Positions 15,682-23,377 of a DNA stretch of 28,549 nt are shown in pieces; within the stretch, counting starts at the first letter, position 1, and the number at the start of each line of letters is the position of its first letter. Both the position numbers and the translations under genes were made by a program. The notes beneath the pieces were generated by a model that made no database searches, had not been told where the DNA came from, and saw nothing but the letters and a program-made list of their open reading frames with translations. This DNA is from Nitrospirota bacterium (GTDB lineage: Bacteria > Nitrospirota_A > Leptospirillia > Leptospirillales > Leptospirillaceae): contig JAKBTA010000012.1 in NCBI GenBank assembly GCA_021844645.1, positions 1 through 28,549 of the forward strand, in the 5' to 3' direction.

Positions 15682-17028
15682 TTATCCAAATGGATTCTTC
15701 GCTCGGATGTCCATTCTTGTCTGGGGGCTTTCCTGAAAGGCGGCCCTCAGAAGCTTGAGTGGTGATGCTCCATCTTCCGGAGCATGACAAGATGTGAATT
15801 TTGCCAGTAGACTGCTATTCCCGGCCACTTCTGCCAAAAGTGCCGTTTTCATTCTGGCGAGTGCTTTTTCTGTTCCCAGTCTTGATGTGTCCGGAAGGAA
15901 AACCAGAAATTCCATGGGAGACATTCTTCCCAAAAGGTCGGAGTACCTGGTAAATAGCTCCAGGTGTTCAACCAATGGGAAGACTCCTCTCGCTTCTGTA
16001 AGAGTGATGCCTATGACGCCCACTCCCTGATGTCTCAGTGAGGCCATTTCAATCAGGTCGGCAAGTCCGTCGATCAATCCTCTTCTGGACAGAAGGGCTG
16101 AGTCAGGATCACGATTCAGCGGGCTGATCAACCGGAGCTCTTCCCTGTTCCTGAAAATTTTTCTTGTCAGGTCATTGGCTTTTTGCTGGATATGTTGGGT
16201 ATTGCTTGTTTCTTTCTGTTCTTGAGAGGTCAATTTTTGGAGCATCCAACCCAGATGAGATGTTTCCCGGAAAAGGGGAATAATCATATGAATGCTTTCC
16301 GGGTCGGCTTCCTTGATAAAGAATGACCGGGAGACAGGAATGGATATGGACTGGATGACCTGTTCAGGGATAATGGCTGAGATGGCTGTGGTAATCGGCA
16401 TCTGGTGATCGGCCGAAGTTCTTGTCGAGACCTGGATCAGCGAAGAGTTCTTCTGCCATTTTGAGGTGGTCCACAGGAATATTTTTGGCGGTTCTGGCAG
16501 GTTGGATTCTTCCCAGAATGGATCGGCAAGCGTTTCCAGAATCTTCTCATGATCAAGCGAGTCAAGAAGAATGGATGCCATTTCCTCGGATAGTTCTGTA
16601 AAGATTCGGGATAAGGAGTTGTCGAGAGATGCTGAATGGTTTGCTACTCTAAAAAAAAGGACCGCTTCCTCATCGGAGTCAGTGATGGCGGCACGAAAAA
16701 GTTCCAAAGACGCTTCGCCGAAAGGAACGGATGTCTGCCAGAGCCCACCGGAAGCCGGAGTATTTCCCCGAATCCAGGTGTTGATCTGGCTGGCATTCGC
16801 CGGGAGTATTTTGGTCAGAAATGTTTTTTCAATGTCCGCTTGTGGGATCGTTCCGACGGAAATGATTTTTTTGTCCAGGAAAGAAAGAAACAAACTGTCG
16901 GCAGCCCGTAAGAATCCCTTTTTGGAAAGAAGGGCAAACCCGATCATTTCTTTTTCACAAATCTGGTTGACCTTTTGCAGGACGCTTGTCATGGGGCGGA
17001 TAGAAGAATGGCCCAGTAAAATCGACAT
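15682..17028 (-). CDS. Degenerate GGDEF-domain protein
   Basis: A 448-aa protein whose C-terminus (about 307-440) has the GGDEF-domain pattern: DSALLSRRGLIDGLADLIEMA, then VGVIGITL, FTRYSDLLGRMSPMEFLVFLPDT and KALARMKTAL. The catalytic GGDEF signature is replaced by SPMEF (370-374), so diguanylate cyclase activity is not expected. It could instead be a c-di-GMP or GTP sensor or a structural module. The N-terminal 300 residues are unrecognised and may be sensory. There is no signal peptide or transmembrane segment. The ATG at 17028 is preceded on its coding strand by nine consecutive G, which serve as its ribosome site. Confidence 0.7.
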   Translation of the reverse strand: MSILLGHSSIRPMTSVLQKVNQICEKEMIGFALLSKKGFLRAADSLFLSFLDKKIISVGTIPQADIEKTFLTKILPANASQINTWIRGNTPASGGLWQTSVPFGEASLELFRAAITDSDEEAVLFFRVANHSASLDNSLSRIFTELSEEMASILLDSLDHEKILETLADPFWEESNLPEPPKIFLWTTSKWQKNSSLIQVSTRTSADHQMPITTAISAIIPEQVIQSISIPVSRSFFIKEADPESIHMIIPLFRETSHLGWMLQKLTSQEQKETSNTQHIQQKANDLTRKIFRNREELRLISPLNRDPDSALLSRRGLIDGLADLIEMASLRHQGVGVIGITLTEARGVFPLVEHLELFTRYSDLLGRMSPMEFLVFLPDTSRLGTEKALARMKTALLAEVAGNSSLLAKFTSCHAPEDGASPLKLLRAAFQESPQTRMDIRAKNPFG

Positions 17029-17030
17029 GT

Positions 17031-17039
17031 CCCCCCCCC
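17031..17039 (-). promoter_or_regulatory. G9 homopolymer acting as ribosome-binding site
   Basis: Nine C on the plus strand are nine G just upstream of the start ATG (17028) of the degenerate-GGDEF gene, with only 2 nt between. A slippage-prone tract here would change Shine-Dalgarno pairing and spacing. Confidence 0.6.
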
Positions 17040-17137
17040 TTTGGTCAGTCTAATTGGCGCATATCCAGTCCGATTGACCTATTGTAACATATTGCTGGAG
17101 AGTCTTTTGAGCATGGAGCCTCAACGGAGGAAAAAAA

Positions 17138-17803
17138 TTGATAAATGAGAATCCGTATGACAGGCAACGGTTTTTCTTTCAACAGGCCTATGATTCGGGA
17201 AAGACCGGATGGCCGAAGGTTGGGGCCTCAAAAGTGGTGGGTATTGCGGGTGAAATGGGGCTTTTAAAAACGGGAATGAGGTTTCTTGAGATAGGCTGTG
17301 GTCAGGGTCGAAACCTTCTTCCTCCGCTTTCTTCAGGCTGCCACACCGTTGGCCTTGATTCTGTAATGGCTCCCCTGATCGGAGTCAGGCGTGATCCCGC
17401 TTTTTCGGGAGTATCGCTGGTCAATGGAGAGCTCTTTAGTCTTCCATTTCGTCGTGGGAGCTTTGATGTTGTTCTGGATTTCGGAGTTCTGCACCACATG
17501 CGGCTTGAGCAACGGAAAAAATATCCCGAATGGATTGGTGAGATCCTCAAGCCATCAGGAGTTTTTCTTTTGGGAGCTTTTTCCGAGCTTTTCCAACACT
17601 ATCCGGGAGAAAAGAGAAAGCGGAACTGGATTTTCCATCGGGATCATTATGATGTGTTTTTTGATCAGGATGACTTTTCCAGGGTTATGGGGCCAAACTG
17701 GAAACTGTTACATCAGTCGGAAGAAACAGCTGGTGGTGATCTTTATCATTATAGACTCGGTGTGTTTACTCGTTCGGAGAGTCAGTCCTATCAGGAATTT
17801 TGA
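17138..17803 (+). CDS. Class I SAM-dependent methyltransferase
   Basis: A 221-aa Rossmann-fold methyltransferase. The SAM-binding motif I is RFLEIGCGQGRNLLPP (about 48-63). The acidic end of strand 2 is TVGLDS, the adenine-side segment is VNGELFSLPFRRGSFDVVLDFGVLHHM, and a post-motif strand is GVFLLGAF. The substrate is unknown. The start is a TTG (17138) with a perfect GGAGG 7 nt upstream (17126-17130); no ATG in frame gives the full N-terminus. It is divergent from the degenerate GGDEF gene and followed by a 343-bp region without convincing genes. Confidence 0.88.
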   Translation: MINENPYDRQRFFFQQAYDSGKTGWPKVGASKVVGIAGEMGLLKTGMRFLEIGCGQGRNLLPPLSSGCHTVGLDSVMAPLIGVRRDPAFSGVSLVNGELFSLPFRRGSFDVVLDFGVLHHMRLEQRKKYPEWIGEILKPSGVFLLGAFSELFQHYPGEKRKRNWIFHRDHYDVFFDQDDFSRVMGPNWKLLHQSEETAGGDLYHYRLGVFTRSESQSYQEF

Positions 17804-18146
17804 ACAAACGGTGAACGCATTCCTCTTTCCGGTCCCAAGACAAGAGGGGGTTAGCGAACGACCTGTTTTTCTGCTATCGTTTCCATATTATCATAGTATA
17901 GGATGAATACGATGCAGATCGAAATGCGGTCTCTTCGGCATTTCAAATGCCAAAATCTCCACAGGGGGCTCAGGGCCGGAAAGGTCTTGAAATACATGCC
18001 TGCGGAGGGACCGACAAAATGGGAAACCCTCCGGAAGCCGCGAAGAGCTTGGAGGCGGGAGAGTTCATGCTCTTCTTCAGGATATGCTATTATAAGCAGT
18101 CTTGATGTTGATCATCCATCAATCCGTTAATCAAAAGAGGTGACCA
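17804..18146 (+). other. Gene-free stretch with many inverted repeats; candidate structured RNA or leader
   Basis: No convincing gene. A possible -10 box TATTAT is at 17886-17891 and another at 18088-18093. Complementary segments include GAAATGC (17921-17927) with GCATTTC (17938-17944), which competes with GGCAT (17937-17941) and ATGCC (17947-17951); CTCC-A-CAGG (17957-17965) with CCTG-C-GGAG (17999-18007); GGAGGG (18004-18009) with CCCTCC (18027-18032); and GAAGAGC (18042-18048) with GCTCTTC (18069-18075). Several are mutually exclusive. I matched it to no known RNA family. It could be a small RNA or a leader of the next gene. Confidence 0.35.
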
Positions 18147-18434
18147 TTGGAATACAGGCCAATTGCCTATCATTTTCAGTCCGGAGAAACTGTTTTGGTA
18201 AAGGTCACCAATCAGTTGGGGATCGTTGAAAGCCGGACGAGGGGATACTGGAAGGCAAACGAATACGATGTCATTATTCCTCCAGGAAACGGGCGGATGC
18301 GTGTCCGTGAGGAAAATCTCGAAAAGGTTCCGAGAGAAAACTGGATCACTCATCTGGAAAGTTTGGCAGGTATCGTCGAAATTCCCGTTTATGGACGTCC
18401 ACCAGCTCATACATTGCCACCCAAAAAATCCTGA
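18147..18434 (+). CDS. Hypothetical small protein, SH3/KOW-like
   Basis: A 95-aa basic, probably cytoplasmic protein. The core SGETVLVKVTNQLGIVESRTRGYWKANEYDVIIPPGNGRMRV alternates strands and turns like an SH3-type or KOW barrel, folds often used to bind RNA or proteins, but no family is recognised and the fold is inference. The start is TTG 18147, with AAGAGG 6 nt upstream. It follows the inverted-repeat-rich stretch, which could be its leader. It converges with the rhodanese gene across a strong hairpin. Confidence 0.65.
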   Translation: MEYRPIAYHFQSGETVLVKVTNQLGIVESRTRGYWKANEYDVIIPPGNGRMRVREENLEKVPRENWITHLESLAGIVEIPVYGRPPAHTLPPKKS

Positions 18435-18457
18435 AAACTGTTTTTCGCGGTAAAACT

Positions 18458-18486
18458 CCTCAGGATGTTCAAGAGACATCCTGAGG
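18458..18486. terminator. Hairpin between convergent genes, likely terminator
   Basis: CCTCAGGATGT (18458-18468) and ACATCCTGAGG (18476-18486) form a perfect 11-bp stem with a 7-nt loop, placed between the stops of the SH3-like gene and the rhodanese gene. On the minus strand it is followed by AGTTTTA, a weak U-tract, so it probably ends the rhodanese transcript. On the plus strand no T-run follows. Confidence 0.6.
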
Positions 18487-18493
18487 GGATTGG

Positions 18494-18838
18494 TTAGTAT
18501 CTTGGCAATGACGGGTCCACGTGGATAGCGTACGCATCAATTCCGCCCTTCAGATTCTGAACCTTTTCGTAACCTGCCTTTTTCATCGCCATACAGGCCT
18601 GGAGACTTCTGGCTCCATGGTGGCAGTAAACCACCACAGTGGCTTCCTTATGAATATCCCCCAGGACCCTGTTCAGCTGTCCAAGTGGAATATGCTTTGC
18701 TCCGGGGATCTTGACCCTCGAGTGTTCCCAATCTTCCCTTACATCAAGAAGGATCAGCTCTTCTCCTGCATCGATCCTCTTTTTCAGCTCCTTTGGGTCA
18801 AGCTGTAAATCGTTTCCTCCTCCAAACAATCCAAACAT
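18494..18838 (-). CDS. Single-domain rhodanese sulfurtransferase
   Basis: A 114-aa rhodanese-fold protein. Typical landmarks are LILLDVREDWEHSRVKIPGAKHIPLGQL, the active-site loop CHHGARS starting at Cys72, and LKGGIDAYA. The catalytic cysteine is present, so it may form a persulfide and donate sulfane sulfur; the physiological acceptor is unknown. It could feed the TusA/DsrE relay at the left end of the window, but the genes are 17 kb apart. ATG 18838 follows a GAGGGAGGAG site. The gene appears monocistronic and ends at the convergent hairpin. Confidence 0.88.
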   Translation of the reverse strand: MFGLFGGGNDLQLDPKELKKRIDAGEELILLDVREDWEHSRVKIPGAKHIPLGQLNRVLGDIHKEATVVVYCHHGARSLQACMAMKKAGYEKVQNLKGGIDAYAIHVDPSLPRY

Positions 18839-19113
18839 CCCACTCTCCTCCCTCTTTTCAATATTTATGAGTATTCATGGTCCCAATTTTTCCTGGTGAG
18901 GATCTTTATGATTGCGCGGGGTTAACAATCAAGTGCCTTGCTCCATTGTAGCGGTGAAACGGGCTCTGGACAACCGTCAGGCTTTGTTTTACTGCTGAAT
19001 GGGGGATGCGCGGTCAAGATCAGAAAGATATTGTTCAGGAGAGTTTTTGCCGAAGAGAGTGTGGAGATTTTTTCCAAAAACATTGCTCATCTTCATTTAA
19101 AAAGGAGCTTCAA

Positions 19114-19662
19114 ATGGTTTCCTTAAGGAAAGGTTTTTTCATTATTGGATCTTTTTTGGTCATCTCTCTTTCAATGCTTTTCGGGTTCCCTGCGCTTGTT
19201 CATGCATCTCCGGGTTCTTCCAATGCCTTCGGAGTGGGAATAGAGGTTGAGGGAGCTGATCCCGTCAATGTTCCGGGATCGAATGGGGACATGTATTATG
19301 GCGGTGGGGTTGATCTCCAGTATTGGTTCACGAAAGATGTCGGTGTTCGTGCCGGAATCGATTATCTGAATCAGTCAAAGACCAGTTCTATTCTCCCGAA
19401 CAATATCTTCCCTTTTTACAGTGGTCTTTTGGTCAATCTTTTTGCAACTTCCTACATGTCCCTTGATCTGGAAGGGGATTTTGGTCAGGCTCTTCTTTCC
19501 GGAGTTGCGAATACTTACTTTGATGTGGGAATGATGCTGAATGCCCCGTTATCATCTGCAAGACAGTTTTTTCTCGATGTTCGGTACAGGGAGGTTGGCG
19601 TCGGAACGATGGCACAGCCTTGGGAGTTTATCACCGCCGGTGTCGGGGTGAATTTCTTTTAG
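19114..19662 (+). CDS. Small exported protein, probable 8-strand beta-barrel
   Basis: A 182-aa protein with a clear signal peptide (KGFFIIGSFLVISLSMLFGFPALVHA) and a mature part of alternating amphipathic strands rich in Gly and Tyr (DMYYGGGVDLQYWFTKDVGVRAGIDYL), ending WEFITAGVGVNFF with the terminal Phe usual for outer-membrane barrels. It resembles the OmpA/OmpW-type small barrels in size, without a specific family match. ATG 19114 follows AAGGAG; the frame extends upstream to 19006 but without signal-peptide logic. It ends 19 bp before a strong terminator. The 275-bp region upstream, shared with the divergent rhodanese gene, shows no promoter I would rely on. Confidence 0.72.
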   Translation: MVSLRKGFFIIGSFLVISLSMLFGFPALVHASPGSSNAFGVGIEVEGADPVNVPGSNGDMYYGGGVDLQYWFTKDVGVRAGIDYLNQSKTSSILPNNIFPFYSGLLVNLFATSYMSLDLEGDFGQALLSGVANTYFDVGMMLNAPLSSARQFFLDVRYREVGVGTMAQPWEFITAGVGVNFF

Positions 19663-19681
19663 ATGGGGATATTAGAGGGTT

Positions 19682-19716
19682 AAAAGGTCCCCACCGGATC
19701 CGGTGGGGACCTTTTT
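19682..19716. terminator. Strong bidirectional intrinsic terminator
   Basis: GGTCCCCACCG (19686-19696) pairs with CGGTGGGGACC (19701-19711) around GATC, flanked by AAAA on the left and TTTTT on the right. It serves both the small beta-barrel gene (plus) and the SurA-N gene (minus), whose stop is at 19718. Confidence 0.92.
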
Positions 19717-19717
19717 C

Positions 19718-20431
19718 TTAAAGCAAAGCCTGTGAAACTTTTTTCAGCACATCCTGGTCAATCTTGATGCTTGCGCTATTTTCAAGTTGTGTCTGAAAGG
19801 ATTGGACCGTCTCCTCCTCAAGCTTCAGCATGTTTTTTTGCTGGTCGATCATCGATGCTGTCGGTGGAGCAGGTGAACCCGGTTGTGGAAAAGGGGATCC
19901 GGCCGTTGCCCTGACAATGACTTGGGCCCTTTGAACCAGAAGGTCTTTCCGGATCGATTCCTCAAATTGTTTTGCCGTTTGATGGGTTCCGGTCAGGAAG
20001 CGGGTATAAATTTGTTTTGAGAATCGCGGTGGAGTTCCATCCATGAAAAAAGGAATCTGTGAAATTTCACGGATGATGGTTTCATCGGAGACTACCAATC
20101 CGAGTTTTTTTCCCTCGTCGGCCCATAACTGTCTATAGATCATGTTTCTCAGGACAAGTCCAGGAAAGTTCAGCTGTTTGAGAATCTTTGAGCCCATGGG
20201 ACCATTCAGCATCTGTTGGTAATTGTTCTTCATGATTGAAAAGTCCCTGGCAAATTCTGTACTTTTTATGGGTGTTCCATTGATTCTGGCGACGATATCA
20301 CCTTGAGAGGAGCGGGAATTCGCAAATCCCCACCAGCCCATCGATATGGTAAATATCAATGCGATGAAGAGGATCAGTCCTCCCAGAACCTTTGGCTTTT
20401 CAATGGCAAATTTTCTGATCATTTCGAGCAT
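19718..20431 (-). CDS. SurA N-terminal / PpiD-like membrane-anchored chaperone without PPIase domain
   Basis: A 237-aa protein with one N-terminal transmembrane anchor (VLGGLILFIALIFTISMGWWGFA) followed by a SurA_N-type chaperone region: GDIVARINGTPIKSTEFARDFSIMKNNYQQ, LVLRNMIYRQLWADEGKKLGLVVSDETIIREISQIPFFMDGTPPRFSKQIY and the linked helices to about residue 165. In PpiD and SurA this region binds unfolded outer-membrane proteins and is followed by parvulin domains; here no parvulin domain follows, and the rest is a Pro-rich linker and a short helix. It is therefore probably a holdase. It shares the terminator with the convergent barrel gene. Confidence 0.78.
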   Translation of the reverse strand: MLEMIRKFAIEKPKVLGGLILFIALIFTISMGWWGFANSRSSQGDIVARINGTPIKSTEFARDFSIMKNNYQQMLNGPMGSKILKQLNFPGLVLRNMIYRQLWADEGKKLGLVVSDETIIREISQIPFFMDGTPPRFSKQIYTRFLTGTHQTAKQFEESIRKDLLVQRAQVIVRATAGSPFPQPGSPAPPTASMIDQQKNMLKLEEETVQSFQTQLENSASIKIDQDVLKKVSQALL

Positions 20432-20548
20432 GGTTCTGCCTGTTTTCCCTGAGTTAGATATGCATTTTCGAATGTAGCCCCTTTTCGGGGCCCCGATAGT
20501 ATTGGAACAATCCCCGCATTCTACCCGAGCATGTGTCTGTGAGGCAAT

Positions 20549-21016
20549 CTATGACCGATTCTCCTGGAGGGCCCTCAATCGTCTGAGAGTTGTTTCCAGA
20601 CGATTGGCAAAGCGTTCCTTGTCTCCATTTGTCATGGCAGGAGGGCCTCCTGTTGCCAAGCCTGCACTCCTGAGCTCGCTCATGAAAGTCCTTGTGGATA
20701 GATATTCCCCAATATTGTCTGAGGTGAACTCATCTCCCCTGGGTGACAGGACCGATCCGCCTTTGGCGATGACCAGATCCGCAAGAATGATATCGCCGCT
20801 GATGACCAGATCTCCCGATTCGACTTTTTCAACAATGGCCTTGTCTGCCATATCTGACCCTTTGGGAACGGTCAATGTGCTGATCATCGATGAGCGTGGT
20901 GTTGCGAGGGGTGAGTTGGCGACAAGTATCAGAGGGATCTTTGTCCTGTCGGCCGAACGGTAAAGAATGTCCTTGATTGCACGGGGGCAAGCATCTGCAT
21001 CAACCCATATGTTCAA
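20549..21016 (-). CDS. UPF0178 (YaiI/YqxD, DUF188) family protein
   Basis: A 155-aa member of the UPF0178 family, recognised by the start MNIWVDADACPRAIKDILYRSADRT, the SDMADKAIVEKVESGDLVISGDIILADLVIAKGG stretch and SPRGDEF. The conserved acidic residues suggest a PIN-like metal-dependent nuclease fold, but no activity is assigned to the family. Its stop lies 117 bp upstream of the SurA-N start on the same strand; a GCCCC/GGGGC hairpin (20477-20491) lies in that gap without a T-run. The ATG at 21016 is the natural family start. Confidence 0.9.
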   Translation of the reverse strand: MNIWVDADACPRAIKDILYRSADRTKIPLILVANSPLATPRSSMISTLTVPKGSDMADKAIVEKVESGDLVISGDIILADLVIAKGGSVLSPRGDEFTSDNIGEYLSTRTFMSELRSAGLATGGPPAMTNGDKERFANRLETTLRRLRALQENRS

Positions 21017-21170
21017 GGTCGTCCTTATCTCTGGAAGTGCTGAATGTGTGGCTTATCAAGAAAGGGCATGAATGAAGATTATCCAGTCTTCAGAAAAAGT
21101 GCAAATGATGAATAAATAATTTTTTATCCGTTTAAATATGAAATTATAGATATTACACTGTTTTTGATTC

Positions 21171-21199
21171 TTGCAATTCCCCAATCCATTGACTAAAAT
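21171..21199 (+). promoter_or_regulatory. Probable promoter of the lipA-gcv operon
   Basis: TTGCAA (21171-21176), 17 bp, TAAAAT (21194-21199). Transcription would begin near 21206, giving a leader of about 89 nt. The leader holds a CCGGT/ACCGG hairpin (21222-21238) and a CCGC/GCGG hairpin (21261-21273), but no Shine-Dalgarno near the lipA ATG and no glycine-riboswitch core that I can see. Confidence 0.55.
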
Positions 21200-21294
21200 C
21201 ACGGCAATAAGTTTTTTTCCTCCGGTTTCCAATACCGGTTTGTCGATGGTATTTTGAAGCCCGCCTCATGCGGAAGTAGGTAGCCCCCTCGCCG

Positions 21295-22197
21295 ATGCAA
21301 CTCCCTGATTCCAAGTCTTTTATCCTCTTGCGAGAGCGTCTTCCCGAACAGATGAAGCGTCCCCTTCCGACCCCCAAGGTTCTTTCTGTCGGAAAAGTCC
21401 TGTCGGAGCTCTCCCTGGCCACCGTTTGTGAAGAAGCCTCTTGCCCAAACAGGGCGGAGTGCTACGGACAGGGACATGTTTCTTTCATGATCCTGGGGGA
21501 TGTTTGTACCAGGGGTTGCTCGTACTGCGGTGTTTCCAAAGGCAAGCCTGTTTCGATGGAGAAGCTGTCCGACGAGCCGGAACGTCTTGCGTCTGCCGTC
21601 AGGAGGCTCGGGCTTGACCATGTGGTTGTGACATCCGTTGCGAGAGATGACCTTCCGGACGGAGGGGCCGGCCACTTCAGACGGGTGATGAAAACGATCA
21701 GGGACTCCTGTCCGGGAGTCACTGTGGAGCTTCTTGTTCCCGAGTTCCTGTCAACAGACGGGGGATGGCCGATGGAAGCGTATTTTCTTCTTGATGACCG
21801 ACCCGATGTTTTCAACCACAATATTGAGACAGTCAGAAGATTGACGCGCTCTTTCCGTCCTCAAGGAGATTACGACCGCTCTCTTTCCTTCCTTTCTCTG
21901 GCAAGATCAAAAGGTCTGCTTACAAAATCCGGTTTTATGGTGGGTTGCGGAGAAACCGAAAGGGAAATCCGGGAAGTCATCAGGGACCTCTCCCTTTCCG
22001 GTGTCGAAATTCTCACGATTGGTCAATACATTCCTCCAACAGGCCATTCAAAGCCTGTCCAGGGTTTCCTTCCTGAGGAAAGCTTTCAAAATTTTAAAAA
22101 ATGGGCTATTGACATGGGAATCAGGGAGGTTCTTTCTGGCGCCCTCGTTCGAAGTTCGTACCTTGCCAATCGCCTCCAAAAAGGAGAATTGAAATGA
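21295..22197 (+). CDS. lipA: Lipoyl synthase
   Basis: A 300-aa radical-SAM enzyme that inserts two sulfur atoms into protein-bound octanoyl groups. Both iron-sulfur cluster motifs are present: the auxiliary cluster CX4CX5C (Cys45, Cys50, Cys56 in TVCEEASCPNRAEC) and the radical-SAM CX3CX2C (Cys71, Cys75, Cys78 in CTRGCSYC), plus the C-terminal RSSY (286-289) that ligates the auxiliary cluster. The start is the first in-frame ATG after a stop at about 21274; no ribosome site precedes it. It is first in the glycine cleavage operon and its stop overlaps gcvT by 4 bp (ATGA). Its substrate here is most likely octanoylated GcvH. Confidence 0.96.
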   Translation: MQLPDSKSFILLRERLPEQMKRPLPTPKVLSVGKVLSELSLATVCEEASCPNRAECYGQGHVSFMILGDVCTRGCSYCGVSKGKPVSMEKLSDEPERLASAVRRLGLDHVVVTSVARDDLPDGGAGHFRRVMKTIRDSCPGVTVELLVPEFLSTDGGWPMEAYFLLDDRPDVFNHNIETVRRLTRSFRPQGDYDRSLSFLSLARSKGLLTKSGFMVGCGETEREIREVIRDLSLSGVEILTIGQYIPPTGHSKPVQGFLPEESFQNFKKWAIDMGIREVLSGALVRSSYLANRLQKGELK

Positions 22198-23315
22198 GTA
22201 GCCCCGTTATTCTTCCCCTTGATGGCCTCCACAAGGAAATGGGTGGACATATGACGGATTTCCACGGGTTCCTCTTGCCTGTCCGTTTTTCTTCCATAAC
22301 GGCAGAATGTCAGGCAGTCAGGACCGCCGCAGGGTTATTCGATATCAGCCACATGGGCCGATTTGTGCTCAGTGGGGAAGGTGCTGCCGATGCGATGAAC
22401 CGCCTGATGACATCAAATCTTCTGGGCGTTTCACCGGGAAAGGCCCTGTACGGGATCCTTTCCAATGAGGCCGGAGGAGCGATCGACGATATTATGGCCT
22501 ACCGCTTTTCCGAGAGTCGAGTTGATCTGGTCGTCAATGCCTCAAACCGGGAGGACGACAGAAAATGGATTGGAGATCATTTGCCTCAGGGGGTCACACT
22601 TGAAGACCCTTCTCCTTCACATGTGGGGTTTGCCCTTCAGGGACCGGCGTCCAGGGAGATTCTGAATCTGGTGGAACCCCGCGCTGTCGAGCTTCCCAGA
22701 CGTGGTGCCATTCTAATGACTGTACCCGGTGGTGAGATTCTGGTCAGTCGGACCGGATACACGGGTGAAGATGGATGGGAGTTTTTCGGACCGGCGGAGG
22801 AGGTATCCCGTATCTACAGAAAGTGTCTCTCCGTTGGGGATGCCTTCGGCCTCAAGCCTTGTGGACTCGGGGCCAGGGATCTTCTGCGGCTTGAGATGGG
22901 ATATCCTCTTTACGGTCAGGAGCTTACGGCAGAAACAACCCCTTTTGATGCAGGTCTTGGATTCGCGGTATCGTTGAAAAAGGGAGACTTTATTGGTCGA
23001 AAAATCCTTCTTGATGAGAAGGGTAACCCCATTCATCATGAAAATCATCGACTTCTGGTCGGATTTTCTGTCCAGGGGAGAGGTATTCCCCGAACCGATT
23101 GCATTGTGTCTTCGGCAACGACAGGAAAAGTGACCGGGACTGTGACATCAGGCGGATATTCTCCCGCTGCGGGGGGAGGGTTTGGTCTGGCTTACCTGGA
23201 CAGGTCCTTTGCCGAAGAGTTTTCTGTCGGGGCTCCTGCCTATGTTCGGATACATGACCAGTCCTTGCCTATCGTATTTCGCACACGTCCTTTCATTCAG
23301 GGAGGATTGAACTGA
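22194..23315 (+). CDS. gcvT: Glycine cleavage system T protein (aminomethyltransferase)
   Basis: A 373-aa T protein, which releases ammonia from the aminomethyl-lipoyl H protein and passes the one-carbon unit to tetrahydrofolate. Family landmarks: LDGLHKEMGGHMTDFHGFLLPVRF, RTAAGLFDISHMGRFVLSGEGA, YGILSNEAGGAIDDIMAYR, SRTGYTGEDGWEFF and LGARDLLRLEMGYPLYGQEL. Its length is normal. ATG 22194 follows AAAGGAG and overlaps the lipA stop, indicating coupled translation. A 62-bp gap with a new ribosome site separates it from gcvH. Confidence 0.95.
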   Translation: MSSPVILPLDGLHKEMGGHMTDFHGFLLPVRFSSITAECQAVRTAAGLFDISHMGRFVLSGEGAADAMNRLMTSNLLGVSPGKALYGILSNEAGGAIDDIMAYRFSESRVDLVVNASNREDDRKWIGDHLPQGVTLEDPSPSHVGFALQGPASREILNLVEPRAVELPRRGAILMTVPGGEILVSRTGYTGEDGWEFFGPAEEVSRIYRKCLSVGDAFGLKPCGLGARDLLRLEMGYPLYGQELTAETTPFDAGLGFAVSLKKGDFIGRKILLDEKGNPIHHENHRLLVGFSVQGRGIPRTDCIVSSATTGKVTGTVTSGGYSPAAGGGFGLAYLDRSFAEEFSVGAPAYVRIHDQSLPIVFRTRPFIQGGLN

Positions 23316-23377
23316 ATTCCCTTTGATGTCGGGATTCCGTTGAATATTGAATATGTTTCAAATCTAAGGAGGACCTT

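Noticed and set aside
15641..15790. Extension of the small membrane protein to 112 aa
   Set aside because: The extra segment overlaps the upstream gene in another frame, and a good GAGGAAA site favours ATG 15640.
17962..17990. CAGGGCCGGAAAGG resembling the signal recognition particle RNA loop
   Set aside because: The required GGAAGGAAGCAG asymmetric loop and flanking helix are not present.
17903..18130. A 75-codon open frame in the gap after the methyltransferase gene
   Set aside because: Arg/Ser/Cys-rich translation without a ribosome site, and it overlaps many inverted repeats; it looks like chance opening in a structured region.
20477..20491. GCCCC/GGGGC hairpin downstream of the UPF0178 gene
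   Set aside because: No T-run follows on either strand, so terminator function cannot be supported.
21017..21294. Possible glycine riboswitch before the glycine cleavage operon
   Set aside because: Neither the tandem aptamer nor its conserved purine-rich core is visible, and the predicted leader is too short for it.
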